Part shown: positions 50,742 through 59,799 of the stretch, piece by piece | How positions within the stretch are numbered: position 1 is the first letter of the stretch | Layout of the letters: each line of letters starts with the position of its first letter | DNA from: Glutamicibacter ardleyensis | GTDB taxonomy: Bacteria; Actinomycetota; Actinomycetes; Actinomycetales; Micrococcaceae | NCBI RefSeq assembly: GCF_014644555.1 | Contig: NZ_BMKX01000008.1 | Coordinates: forward strand, 1 to 64,000 | Length of the DNA stretch: 64,000 nt | Direction of reading: 5' to 3' | Translations under genes and position numbers: made by a program | The notes under the pieces: generated by a model | Database searches by the model: none | What the model was told of the DNA's origin: nothing | Seen by the model: only the letters and a program-made list of their open reading frames with translations

Positions 50742-52469
50742 ATGAACACCACCGCCGGGGCCACCCTCACCGAACTGCACACGACGCTCACCGAGCTCAC
50801 CGCAGCCACCGGCGAGCCAGAAAACCTCACCGGACAAACCCTGCGCACCCTGGCCACCACCGGCACCGCACTGTTCACCTTCCTGCGCCACCATCTGGCA
50901 GACACCACCGATCCCCGCCTCGCCCTAGAGCTCGCCACCACCGGCCAACACCTCGAAGATGAAGCAGCCCGGATCCGTGTCACCGGCGCCGACCGGATCG
51001 CCGCCACCAACGCCCACACCCTGGATGAATCAGAACTCGACACGCTACGCACCACCGCCCCTGACACCAGCCGCCAGGCGCACCGTTGTGCTGGTAAAGC
51101 AAGCTTCCAAACCCCGGCCGCACTGTTAGCTTCTTGGACTCATATCCCGTTTGGTGAAGCGAACAAACTCATCGGCGACGCCAGTGATCTTATTAGCCGC
51201 CGCGATATGGCTGGCAACCAGCTCCCACCACGCTTTGAACACCTCGCCACGTTATTCACCACCCCTGGCCCGGAACAATCACCGGCACTGCACCCATCGG
51301 TGGTGCGTGAGACCAGTCAGAAACTCGCCAAACGCGAACCGAAAGATCAAACCTTTGACGGGGTCCGCACCGAGCCGACGTTGTTTCATGCCGACGGCCG
51401 CCCGGTCGAAGAACACGCAGCCAACCTGTTATCTGCCGGGCAGAGTGTCTCCGAAATGAACAAGCAGGTCAAAGAACTGATCACTACCGCCAGCACCACT
51501 GCGGGCACGGCGACTTCTTCCTCGTTGCGCCGTGGGTTCTTCCCGTTGCCGATTAAGAACGAGTTCACCCGCGAGTTTTTACTGCGGGTCACCACGGTGG
51601 AGGGTGAGTATTTTGATTCGTTGGCGGCGCATGCAGCTAACGGACGCACCCGTGCGGGAGCGCAGGCTAGGGTCAACCGGCAGCCACAGGCCGGCACGGT
51701 TGATGAGTCGGCTAGTGCTACGGACTCTTCCTCTGCTGAGCAAGCTATTGCCGAACCCGCCCCCGCACCCGCTGAGCCAACCGCCACACCAGAACCAGCA
51801 ACAGCAAACGACGTAATTGAGCCAACGGTCCCAACCGAACCCAGCATCTTGGATTTCTTACCCGAAGGGGCGTTGGAGGAAGCAATCTGGGAACCAGAAA
51901 CAACCGAACCCCCAGCGACGGTCCCCGAACGAGCGCTCAACGCGTTGATGGACCTCCTCACCACCATCCCCACGACCGGGGGTGGTAGCCAACGGATCAG
52001 ACCTGAAGTCCTGGTGCATTTGAAGCTCGAAAATTTGCAGGACCTCGCCTCCGGAGATGCCCGCACCGCCCACGGAGTGAAACTTCCGCCCGGGGATTTG
52101 AGACGGTTGTTATGCGAAGCAGATATCATCCCGGCAGTGTTCAATTCGAAAAGTGAACTGCTTGACTATGGTCGAGCTCAACGGTTGGTGCCGGAGAAAC
52201 TCAAACGCGCCGTGCTCGCGCGTGATCATGGGTGTATTGTGCCTGGTTGTACCGAGCCACCGGAGAAAATTGAGTTTCACCATATTGATCCGTGGTGGAT
52301 GGGCGGCGAAACGAAGCTGATCAATTTGGCTGGGCTGTGCCGGGGTGCGCATATGGATGCTGATTCGGGTCGGATCAAGATTGTGGTGGTTGATGGGTTG
52401 CCGCACGTGATTTTGCCGAAGCATATTGACCCGCAACAGTTACCGCGGCGTAATACTTACTGGGATTGA
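50742..52469 (+). CDS. DUF222/13E12-type HNH endonuclease-like protein
   Basis: 575 residues. The N-terminal DUF222 region is helical. A Pro/Thr/Ala/Glu-rich linker lies at ~325-400. The C-terminal HNH nuclease has RDHGCIVPGCTEPPEKIEFH, then HIDPWWMGGETKLINLAGLC and H at the end of the motif. These proteins occur in many copies in Arthrobacter and mycobacteria and behave as a mobile or fast-expanding family with uncertain function. ATG 50742 is preferred over the upstream in-frame ATG; a CATACT -10-like hexamer ends 6 nt upstream. Confidence 0.88.
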   Translation: MNTTAGATLTELHTTLTELTAATGEPENLTGQTLRTLATTGTALFTFLRHHLADTTDPRLALELATTGQHLEDEAARIRVTGADRIAATNAHTLDESELDTLRTTAPDTSRQAHRCAGKASFQTPAALLASWTHIPFGEANKLIGDASDLISRRDMAGNQLPPRFEHLATLFTTPGPEQSPALHPSVVRETSQKLAKREPKDQTFDGVRTEPTLFHADGRPVEEHAANLLSAGQSVSEMNKQVKELITTASTTAGTATSSSLRRGFFPLPIKNEFTREFLLRVTTVEGEYFDSLAAHAANGRTRAGAQARVNRQPQAGTVDESASATDSSSAEQAIAEPAPAPAEPTATPEPATANDVIEPTVPTEPSILDFLPEGALEEAIWEPETTEPPATVPERALNALMDLLTTIPTTGGGSQRIRPEVLVHLKLENLQDLASGDARTAHGVKLPPGDLRRLLCEADIIPAVFNSKSELLDYGRAQRLVPEKLKRAVLARDHGCIVPGCTEPPEKIEFHHIDPWWMGGETKLINLAGLCRGAHMDADSGRIKIVVVDGLPHVILPKHIDPQQLPRRNTYWD

Positions 52470-52551
52470 CTGCCGATCGGGGCACAGCCCTGTCCATCCG
52501 CGCCACCCCGCAGTCGAAACGGCTCAGACAAAACGCCTTTCAAACGCGACG

Positions 52552-52602
52552 ACGCCCGCAACCCTCGAACCAAATTTTCTCCGGTCCGAACGTTGCGGGC
52601 GT
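52552..52602. terminator. Long-armed terminator-like hairpin
   Basis: ACGCCCGCAAC (52552-52562) pairs with GTTGCGGGCGT (52592-52602). Further partial pairing TCGAACC/GGTCCGA lies inside. It is between the convergent HNH and ABC permease genes. Confidence 0.6.
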
Positions 52603-52617
52603 TGCCGCTGGATGCTG

Positions 52618-54183
52618 CTAGCGGTTGATCATCACCGACTGCATCAGCTCAGGCGCACGCTGATCCATGGTCCTGCCGCCAATTCGGATGCCAAAGGACA
52701 GCATCAGCGAACCGGTAATCAGTCCGACGGCCAGGGTGATGTACCCGGCCAACGTTGAATGCATAACCCAACCGGTGACGTACGGAACCAGCGTCGGAAT
52801 CAACAGCACACCCATAATGCCGAAGGTCGCCAGCTGGGTGACCGCAACGCGTGCCCCGCTTCCCGGAGGAGTTTTCATCGGGTTATCCCCCGGCAACGGT
52901 ACCGCGTAGGTGTAGCGGGCCGAGGCGATCGAGGAAACACCCAGCGCAATCAGGAACGCGCCCAGCGAAAGCCCCAAGTCCCCGGGAATGCGCCACGGCT
53001 GGCCGGTCAGCGCGGCAGGAAGTACCGCGGCCAAAATCAGCGGCACGATCACCAGCACGAAGCAGGCCATCACGCGTCCCAAACGATCGGCCTTGCCCGA
53101 GACGCCGGTGAGCACATGCAACGCAAAGGCGGTGTTGTCATAAGACACATCGGCGGAGATCGCAAACCCCATCAGGATGCCGATCATCGGTCCCAACAAC
53201 AGCATCATCGTGTAGCTACCGGTAGATCCACCGGCAAAGTAGAAGATCACCGGCAACATCGGCACCATGATCACGCTCAGTGCGTAGCGCGGGTCCTTGA
53301 ACCAATAGGTCAGGGCGCGAGCGGCCACCGCACCGGCGGGTGTAGCCGGGGTGAGTTTGAAGAAGCCCAAGCCTTTGGCGCTCGACGCACGCTGCGCCGC
53401 AGGAGGGGTCACCGTCGCCTTACCGGTAGCCCGGGTGAGCAAGAAGTACAGTCCGATCAGGTACACCAGAGCTAGGCCGGCATACATCGCAGTCATGCCC
53501 ATCTCCCCGGCAGCCAACGCGCCGGGCACCGCAGCAAAAGCACCCAAGGGGGTGTAGCCGAGCACCGCGGAAATCGGCACCAACACTTCAAAGATAGATT
53601 CCGCGTTTGAGCCGATGGTACTGAAGATCGGCCCCAGGCCAACCAGCAATAAGAACAACAAGGCAAAGGACAATTCGCGGAAGCGTCGCTTGCCACGCAG
53701 CGCGGTGGCCACGATCGTCAGGTACTGACAGGCGAACATTGCCATCAGCCAGGTACCCACCGCACAGAGCAGCCCGACCACGAACACCGCCGGGTCAAGC
53801 CGCCAGATCGTGGAGAACCCTAGGGCGGCGAGCAGCGTCAACGCCGCCGGGATGGAGATGAACCCGGCCAGGATCAGCCCGCGCGCCAATGTCTTTTCTT
53901 CGATCCCAAAGTGCACAAAGCGCTGTGGTTCAAGGGTTAGATCCACACCGGTAATCAACGGCGGAATCACCGCCCAGCCCAGCACGATCACCGATCCGGC
54001 CAGAATAGCTACCCAGCCGCGCAGATCACTTTGGTCGGCGGTAAACCAGCCGGCCAGCGAAAGCATCACCACGATCCCTAGCGCGTAGAGCCCACCGATG
54101 ATCACGCCCACCAGTTGCCAGGGGCTTCGTTTAAACCCGTTGCCTAGCAGTCGTAACTTCAGCCTTAGGAGGTGCGCAACCAT
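52618..54183 (-). CDS. ABC exporter permease (ABC-2 like)
   Basis: 521 residues with about twelve hydrophobic helices in two halves separated by a cytoplasmic linker (TGKATVTPPAAQRASSAKGL). No binding-protein docking motif is present, consistent with an exporter. It overlaps the ATPase gene by 19 bp, forming a two-gene operon. Substrate is unknown; lantibiotic/peptide or lipid export are possible given the family. Confidence 0.8.
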   Translation of the reverse strand: MVAHLLRLKLRLLGNGFKRSPWQLVGVIIGGLYALGIVVMLSLAGWFTADQSDLRGWVAILAGSVIVLGWAVIPPLITGVDLTLEPQRFVHFGIEEKTLARGLILAGFISIPAALTLLAALGFSTIWRLDPAVFVVGLLCAVGTWLMAMFACQYLTIVATALRGKRRFRELSFALLFLLLVGLGPIFSTIGSNAESIFEVLVPISAVLGYTPLGAFAAVPGALAAGEMGMTAMYAGLALVYLIGLYFLLTRATGKATVTPPAAQRASSAKGLGFFKLTPATPAGAVAARALTYWFKDPRYALSVIMVPMLPVIFYFAGGSTGSYTMMLLLGPMIGILMGFAISADVSYDNTAFALHVLTGVSGKADRLGRVMACFVLVIVPLILAAVLPAALTGQPWRIPGDLGLSLGAFLIALGVSSIASARYTYAVPLPGDNPMKTPPGSGARVAVTQLATFGIMGVLLIPTLVPYVTGWVMHSTLAGYITLAVGLITGSLMLSFGIRIGGRTMDQRAPELMQSVMINR

Positions 54184-54923
54184 GACAGCCCTTCGCTGGT
54201 TCCGCGCCCGCCGACCAGATCCACAAAGCGATCTTCGAGGCTCATGCCGTCGCGTACCTCGTCCACCGATCCGGAGGCTTTAAGCATGCCGCCGTCGATG
54301 ACCGCCACGTGCGAGCACATCCGCTGCACCAGGTCCATCACGTGGCTGGAGACGATCACGGTGCCGCCAAAGGACACATAGTCATTGAGGATGTCGCGGA
54401 TATTCGCCGCCGACACCGGGTCCACCGCCTCGAAAGGCTCATCGAGCACCAGCAGCTTCGGTGAGTGAATCATCGCGGTCGCCAGGGAAATCTTCTTTGT
54501 CATACCTGCGGAGTAGTCTACGACGAGCTTGTCGCCGTCCTCGCCGAGGTCCATCACGCGTAGCAAATCTTCGGTGCGCGTGGCCACTTCCTCGCGATCC
54601 ATGCCGCGCAGCAGTCCGGCATAGGTCACCAGCTGCCGTCCGGTCAGCCGGTCAAACTGACGTACCCCATCGGCAAGTACGCCTAGCGTAGCCTTGGCCT
54701 CGTGTGGAGCGGCCCAGATATCTACGCCGTTGACTAGTGCACTTCCCTGGTCCGGGCGTAGCAACCCGGTGGCCATCGATAACATCGTGGTTTTACCCGC
54801 CCCGTTGGGTCCGACCAGTCCGTAAAAGGATCCGGTGGGCACCTGAAGGCTGACGTTATTCACCGCCACCTTGTCGCCAAACTGCTTGGCAAGATTTCTA
54901 ATTTCGAGCGCCATGCTATTCAT
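54165..54923 (-). CDS. ABC exporter ATP-binding protein
   Basis: 252 residues. Walker A GPNGAGKTT, signature YSAGMTKK (variant of LSGGQ), Walker B LLVLDEPFEAVD, switch VIVSSHVMD. Resembles ATPases of BcrA/NatA-type ABC-2 exporters. ATG 54923 (rather than ATG 54914) fits a TANNNT -10 six nt upstream. It is cotranscribed with the permease. Confidence 0.9.
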   Translation of the reverse strand: MNSMALEIRNLAKQFGDKVAVNNVSLQVPTGSFYGLVGPNGAGKTTMLSMATGLLRPDQGSALVNGVDIWAAPHEAKATLGVLADGVRQFDRLTGRQLVTYAGLLRGMDREEVATRTEDLLRVMDLGEDGDKLVVDYSAGMTKKISLATAMIHSPKLLVLDEPFEAVDPVSAANIRDILNDYVSFGGTVIVSSHVMDLVQRMCSHVAVIDGGMLKASGSVDEVRDGMSLEDRFVDLVGGRGTSEGLSWLRTS

Positions 54924-54929
54924 GTTTCG

Positions 54930-54935
54930 AGACTA
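54930..54935 (-). promoter_or_regulatory. -10 element (TAGTCT) of the ABC exporter operon
   Basis: Separated by 6 nt from the ATG at 54923, predicting a leaderless transcript. Confidence 0.5.
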
Positions 54936-55042
54936 TCAATCGCCCAAGTCAACTCGCATCATCCTTTGGAGTTAATCTCGAAGCCCAGCGCTCTGCTAGG
55001 GCGGAGCCCAATCGATGGGGATGCCACGTCAGGGCGCAAAAA

Positions 55043-55083
55043 AGGCGACCGGCCACATCAGCTAAAAATGTGGCCGGTCGCCT
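55043..55083 (-). terminator. Rho-independent terminator of the YbbN-like operon
   Basis: A perfect 16-bp stem (55043-55058 with 55068-55083). The minus-strand transcript ends in a run of Ts. Confidence 0.92.
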
Positions 55084-55107
55084 CTACGACGGGTAAAGCT
55101 GCACGGG

Positions 55108-56019
55108 TTAGAAGAGCACGCGAGATAATTTCTGGCGCGAAGCTGCCACGCGCGGATCGGCGTTGCCGATCACCGCATACAGTTCAATCAACCGACGACG
55201 CACACGCTCACGGTCCTCATCGGCCAGTCGGGAAATCAACGTAACCAACCGCGCGAAGGCGTCTTCCACATGCCCGCCGACCAAATCCAGGTCGGCAACG
55301 TTGAGCTGCATGTCAAGATCATCGGGGTTCGCTGCCGCCGCGGCGCGCGAATCGTTCAAATCAAGATTTGCCGTACGCGAAAGCAAACGCACCTGATACA
55401 CGCCCACCTGCGCGTCGTGATCATTAGGCTTTTCGGCCAAAGCTTCGAGGTATGCGGCCTCCGCGGCCGCATAATCACCGGCGTCGATCGCATCCACCGC
55501 CTTCTGATGCAACGGCGGCAGTTCTGCTTCGCCGCTGTCACCGGAGAACGCCGGAACGCTCCCGCCAAGCCCCTGCTGCGTCGCCAGTTCGGCCAGCTGG
55601 TTGAGCACCTGGTCGATCTGTTCGGCAGCTGCCGGACCTTGGAACAAAGGCACCGGCTGCCCGTTGACCAGCGCGATCACCATCGGGATCTGCTCGGCGT
55701 TGAAGGCCTTAGCGATATTTGGGTACTTCTCCGCGTCGACCACACCGAGCACCATCTTGCCGGCACGGCGATCGACGAGGGTTTTGAGCGCAGCATCAAG
55801 ATCGACCGAAACCTGCACGCGCGGCGAGCCCAGGGAGACGATCGCCGGAACCCGCTGAGACAGGGCAACAAACGGCTGGAACGCGGCCTCATCAAGGTTC
55901 ATCGTCCAGCTGGCAACTGTCGCAGCCGCGCTATCTGACTCGGTGGCCTGTGGCCCGGAACTTGCCAGCGCGCCGAGGTCGATGGCTCCGCGCGCGGAAG
56001 GGATATGTGGTTCAGTCAT
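55108..56019 (-). CDS. YbbN/CnoX-like co-chaperone (thioredoxin fold plus TPR)
   Basis: 303 residues. Residues ~40-150 form a thioredoxin-like domain lacking the CxxC pair (the position reads RVPAIVSLGSPR), with KMVLGVVDAEKYPNIAKAF and the cis-Pro region IPMVIALVNGQPVP. Residues ~170-300 are TPR-like helices (AIDAGDYAAAEAAYLEALAE). This is the YbbN layout, a co-chaperone working with DnaK/GroEL. The start overlaps the upstream membrane gene by 1 bp. Confidence 0.87.
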   Translation of the reverse strand: MTEPHIPSARGAIDLGALASSGPQATESDSAAATVASWTMNLDEAAFQPFVALSQRVPAIVSLGSPRVQVSVDLDAALKTLVDRRAGKMVLGVVDAEKYPNIAKAFNAEQIPMVIALVNGQPVPLFQGPAAAEQIDQVLNQLAELATQQGLGGSVPAFSGDSGEAELPPLHQKAVDAIDAGDYAAAEAAYLEALAEKPNDHDAQVGVYQVRLLSRTANLDLNDSRAAAAANPDDLDMQLNVADLDLVGGHVEDAFARLVTLISRLADEDRERVRRRLIELYAVIGNADPRVAASRQKLSRVLF

Positions 56020-57764
56020 TAGTTTTCCTCCACCTGCTTGACGCTCAGCAACGAAACCTCGCTGGCGACCAGCTGAATCTTGTCGTCGTTACCGGATGCG
56101 GGGATGTACATCATCACCGGTTCGGCGTACGTGATCTCTACGTTACCGTTTGAGGTGCTCGATCCAAGCAGCTTCTTGGTCAGCTCGTCGGCGCTCTCCA
56201 ATGGGTCGGCATCCTCGGTGCGTTCAAAGACTGCCTTCTGGTTCAGTCGACCGGTGACGATCGCCCCGCCATCGGGAGTGGAAACCACTTGGGTGTCCTT
56301 ATCGGTGACCGTGCGCGAGTACTTCACCTTCGCCTCCTTGGCATCCTTCTGCTCGGTCTTCTGCCCGGAGTGGATCGCCTTAATAAATTCGGATTCCGCG
56401 AAGTTGTCCTTGTGCTTGGACTTTTCGTTGGTCAGCACGTCGGCCAGCTGCGTCAGCGCGTCTTTTGGCTTCACCTTCAGCCCCTCGGCATTGGCGTCGA
56501 GCTGCGTCACCGATGGGTCACCGACCGCAATCCCGGGGAAGGTTGAGTTCGGCAGCATCTGCGCCGCGAAGGTGAGCTTGTAGTTATCCCGGGCACTGTT
56601 CTGTTGCAGGGTCAACGCGATTGGCAAGGTGGCCGGATCGGAATCCTTCGCGGTCACCACGGTGATCACGCGCGGGAACTTCGCCTCGGAGCTATTAGGC
56701 ACCGCGGCCGAACGAATGACCGAGGTCTTCAGCGCCAGTGGCTTAGCGATCTTGATCTTGTCGTTGAGGATGTCGTAACGCTTGGTGCGCAGGTCCTTAA
56801 AGGCACCGGAGGCGCGCGAGTCCAAATCCTTCTTGGTGTTCTTCTCGTCGGCCTTGCCGATCTGCTTCTCCACGTCGCTGAGCACGCGCTGCAGCTGTTC
56901 TTCGGTGAGTACCGGGTAGCTCGGCTTTTCCTCCGCAGTAGATTCCGAAGGTTTTGCCGAGGCCGACGCAGATTCAGAGGCCGACGCAGATTCAGAGGCT
57001 TTTGGCGAGTCCGATGGCTTATCGCTGGTCGGCGCCATCGGTACGCTAATTCCGCTCACCGCGAGGGCCAGCACCGCGGCAACCGCGAGCGAATTCTGCT
57101 TCGTCGGTCCGTTCTTAGTATTTGCTACCGCGGTTTCTGCCCGACGCCCGGAGTTAGCCGATTTAGCCGGCTTGATCACGCGCATCACCAGCAGTGCCAC
57201 ACCGAGTACCAACAGCAGTGCACCGATGATGATCAGTGGCAACGCCCATGGCATGGCGTCATCGTTGGCGTAGGTCACCGAGATCTCACTGGGCGCCGCC
57301 TTGGTGCCGTCGGCTGCCAGCAGCAGCGACCAGTCACCGTCATCCGGGGCGGTCCAGCGGTAGGTCATCGTGCCGTCGGCCTTCTGCGAATCGAAGAACA
57401 GGTCATCTCCTGCGGGGTTCGGAGTCTTCTTCTCCCCATCGATGCGCTCGGCGATCAGCTGATGATTTTCGCGATCCACACCGGTCAGCTCCACGTGGGC
57501 AGCGTCGCCCACCCAGGCTTCCACGTCATAACTGCGCGCCAGCGAGGCGGTAAATTCGCCCTTGCCGGTGATCACCAGTTCCACCGGTTCGGAGCCCGGG
57601 TTCTGCACCGAGGGTTGAATAACCGTCAGCGGTGACTCTTCCTTAAACTCTGGCATGCTTGCGGTGACCGTTTCGGGCGGGGCCCAAAAGGTCTTCTGTC
57701 CGATGCCTACTACCAGGGCAATTGCCCCCAGTAGGATCGCGATCACGGAGATAACTTTTCGCAC
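56019..57764 (-). CDS. Large uncharacterised membrane/extracellular protein
   Basis: 581 residues. TM1 at ~5-25, extracytoplasmic beta-rich domain to ~165, TM2 (ALPLIIIGALLLVLGVALLV) then a basic loop, TM3 (NSLAVAAVLALAVSGISVPM) and a Ser/Ala/Glu-repeat linker leading to a large extracytoplasmic C-terminal domain. It is similar in layout to actinobacterial proteins next to YbbN-like genes, some annotated as glycosyltransferases without catalytic motifs; none are visible here. GTG 57764 has AGGTG 5 nt upstream. Function unknown. Confidence 0.65.
   Translation of the reverse strand: MRKVISVIAILLGAIALVVGIGQKTFWAPPETVTASMPEFKEESPLTVIQPSVQNPGSEPVELVITGKGEFTASLARSYDVEAWVGDAAHVELTGVDRENHQLIAERIDGEKKTPNPAGDDLFFDSQKADGTMTYRWTAPDDGDWSLLLAADGTKAAPSEISVTYANDDAMPWALPLIIIGALLLVLGVALLVMRVIKPAKSANSGRRAETAVANTKNGPTKQNSLAVAAVLALAVSGISVPMAPTSDKPSDSPKASESASASESASASAKPSESTAEEKPSYPVLTEEQLQRVLSDVEKQIGKADEKNTKKDLDSRASGAFKDLRTKRYDILNDKIKIAKPLALKTSVIRSAAVPNSSEAKFPRVITVVTAKDSDPATLPIALTLQQNSARDNYKLTFAAQMLPNSTFPGIAVGDPSVTQLDANAEGLKVKPKDALTQLADVLTNEKSKHKDNFAESEFIKAIHSGQKTEQKDAKEAKVKYSRTVTDKDTQVVSTPDGGAIVTGRLNQKAVFERTEDADPLESADELTKKLLGSSTSNGNVEITYAEPVMMYIPASGNDDKIQLVASEVSLLSVKQVEEN
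56959..56994 (-). repeat. 18-bp tandem repeat coding the Ser/Ala linker
   Basis: Two perfect 18-bp copies (56959-56976, 56977-56994) encode the SESASA repeats of the membrane-protein linker. Confidence 0.85.
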
Positions 57765-57910
57765 GACTTCACCTATTCGCCAACGGTCACAGCTGTTCTT
57801 TCACAAGTCTAACGAGTCCTTAGCCCCAATGGTTCCGAGAACAGACTGTGAACTGCCTCAAATGCACATGTCGGGGTGTCATAGAGCACTTTGTCACGCT
57901 CGCCGAGCGG

Positions 57911-57916
57911 TATGCT
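57911..57916 (+). promoter_or_regulatory. -10 element (TATGCT) of the AI-2E family gene
   Basis: Ends 7 nt before the ATG at 57924, predicting a leaderless transcript and fixing the start. Confidence 0.55.
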
Positions 57917-57923
57917 CAGTGCC

Positions 57924-59327
57924 ATGGACAGTAATCAGTCGCCCGATCAGCGCGGCGATGCGGCAAAGCACCACGCCGCACAAAGCCCGGCCAGCGAACC
58001 GGCACACCCCACACAGTCCGCCACACCCTCCGGGCAGCCGCCAATCCCCAAAGCTAGCGGCCCGGCGCCCGGCTCACCTCACACATCCCCGGCCACCGGC
58101 GCGCATTCCCACGGCTCATCACCGCGGCCCGCAGCCGAGGCAGATCCCGAAGATCCCGCCGAGAGTCGTTCTGCCACTACCCGCTGGGCGCGTCGGCTCT
58201 CGCGCACGGTCAACTCACTGTTCAAAGCCCCGAACCACCCCGGTGCACTTGATGAACTACCCGAGAGCGAAACCGATACTCCCCAGCCGATCCCAGCGTT
58301 ACACCCGATCTCCATGGGATTTCTTGGCACCATCGGCGTCGGCATCGCGCTGGCCGGCTACTACCTGCTGACAAATGTCGGCTCGCTGATCACCTGGATT
58401 TCGATCGCGCTGTTCATCGCACTGGGCCTCGACCCGGTGGTGCGCTTCCTGATGCGCCGCGGGCTGAACCGTCCGCTGGCGGTGACCAGCACAATGGTGG
58501 GCCTGCTCGCAATTTTTGGCGGCTTCATGGCGCTGATCATTCCTACCCTGATCGCGCAGATCACCCAATTCATCTCCCGCGCCCCGGAGATCGTGGATAA
58601 CTTCTTAAACAGTGCCTGGGTCAAGCAAATCGACGCGCAATACGCGGTCTCGTCGCGCATTAATACCGAGGTGGAACGCTTCTTTGGCGATTCCGGCGCG
58701 GTCACCAATGTATTCGGTGGCGTCTTGGGCGTGTCGCAGACCGTCGCGCAGTCGATGTTCGGGGTGCTGATCGTGCTGGTGTTGGCGATCTACTTCCTCG
58801 CCTCGCTGCCGGGCATGATGTCTTTCTCGCTGCGCCTGGTCCCGCGTTCCAAGCGCAACCGCGCCGATCAGATCATCACGCGCATCACCCGCTCGGTGGG
58901 TAATTATGTGATGGGTCAGGCCAGCGTCGCGGTGCTCAACGCCCTGGTCGCGCTTATTTTGATGACACTGCTGAAGGTCCCCTTTGCGGCCTTGCTGACC
59001 TTATTGGTCGCGATGCTCGCCTTCATTCCGCTGGTCGGAGCGGTGATCGCCGGGGTCTTGGTCACCCTGGTCACGCTCACCCTAGGCTGGCAAACTGCGC
59101 TGATCTACGCGATCTGCTACTTCGGTTACCTCCAGGTCGAGGCGTACTTCATCTCCCCGCGCATTATGAACAAGGCGGTCGCGGTCCCCGGCGCGGTCGC
59201 GGTGATCTCGGTAATCGCCGGCGGCACACTGGTGGGCATCACCGGCGCGCTGATGGCCATTCCGGTCGCCGCCAGCGCCATGATTTTGCTGCGTGAGGTG
59301 TTCATCGCCCGCCAAGACCGCCTTTAA
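57924..59327 (+). CDS. AI-2E family transporter (TqsA/PerM-like)
   Basis: 467 residues. The first ~125 are Pro/Ser/Ala-rich and likely disordered. Then about eight helices follow, with the family regions LITWISIALFIALGLDPVVR, LRLVPRSKRNRADQIITRI and VAMLAFIPLVGAVIAGVLVT. Family members export AI-2 or act in Na+(Li+)/H+ exchange; the substrate here is unknown. The -10 element at 57911-57916 decides the start. Confidence 0.9.
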   Translation: MDSNQSPDQRGDAAKHHAAQSPASEPAHPTQSATPSGQPPIPKASGPAPGSPHTSPATGAHSHGSSPRPAAEADPEDPAESRSATTRWARRLSRTVNSLFKAPNHPGALDELPESETDTPQPIPALHPISMGFLGTIGVGIALAGYYLLTNVGSLITWISIALFIALGLDPVVRFLMRRGLNRPLAVTSTMVGLLAIFGGFMALIIPTLIAQITQFISRAPEIVDNFLNSAWVKQIDAQYAVSSRINTEVERFFGDSGAVTNVFGGVLGVSQTVAQSMFGVLIVLVLAIYFLASLPGMMSFSLRLVPRSKRNRADQIITRITRSVGNYVMGQASVAVLNALVALILMTLLKVPFAALLTLLVAMLAFIPLVGAVIAGVLVTLVTLTLGWQTALIYAICYFGYLQVEAYFISPRIMNKAVAVPGAVAVISVIAGGTLVGITGALMAIPVAASAMILLREVFIARQDRL

Positions 59328-59357
59328 TGTCCGATCCGTGCGCACACCGGGCACATC

Positions 59358-59708
59358 TCAGTACCGGTAGGAGCGCGATTCCCAGCAGTTCGGATGCCAA
59401 TGCCGACGGTTTCCGGCCGCCGCCTCATCACCGGACCAATGATCGGCCCGCCAGGTCACCAGGTGAGCCACCCCGGGGGTAATCGGCCGATGACAGCCCG
59501 GGCAGGTATAGGTTTTTTGCGCGTTCAGCGGGGAAACCTTGCGCACATGCCACTGCCCATCGGGAGCATCTTGCAACTTTGCCACCCCGTAGCGGGCGCG
59601 CTGCATCCAGTCATCTTCCGCGCCCTGATCACGGGTTGGCCCCGCGGATCGCGACCTGGATTTTGCGGCGGGTCCGCTGGAGCGGCGTGGACGGTTCGAG
59701 CGTGGCAT
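59358..59708 (-). CDS. Small zinc-ribbon protein
   Basis: 116 residues. The N-terminus is basic and disordered ([20 protein letters not shown]). The C-terminus holds a treble-clef-like zinc site: [19 protein letters not shown] then [12 protein letters not shown], i.e. C-x2-C and H-x2-C. Conserved in actinobacteria beside nucS, sometimes annotated ATP/GTP-binding without nucleotide motifs. ATG 59708 or 59720 are both possible. A nucleic-acid role is inferred from basic charge and the divergent nucS neighbour. Confidence 0.75.
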   Translation of the reverse strand: MPRSNRPRRSSGPAAKSRSRSAGPTRDQGAEDDWMQRARYGVAKLQDAPDGQWHVRKVSPLNAQKTYTCPGCHRPITPGVAHLVTWRADHWSGDEAAAGNRRHWHPNCWESRSYRY

Positions 59709-59786
59709 GCCTTTAATCATGCCGTATCGCCGGCCTCGCAGACGAACTGCGCGCAGATCGGGTCGCAAACCTCGCCGGCTTAGCGG

Positions 59787-59792
59787 TAGGCT
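59787..59792 (+). promoter_or_regulatory. nucS: -10 element (TAGGCT) of nucS
   Basis: Ends 7 nt before the GTG at 59800, predicting a leaderless transcript and deciding the start. Confidence 0.55.
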
Positions 59793-59799
59793 TGATCGC

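Noticed and set aside
56940-57000. CRISPR-like repeats
   Set aside because: The 18-bp units are directly adjacent without spacers and encode an in-frame Ser/Ala linker.
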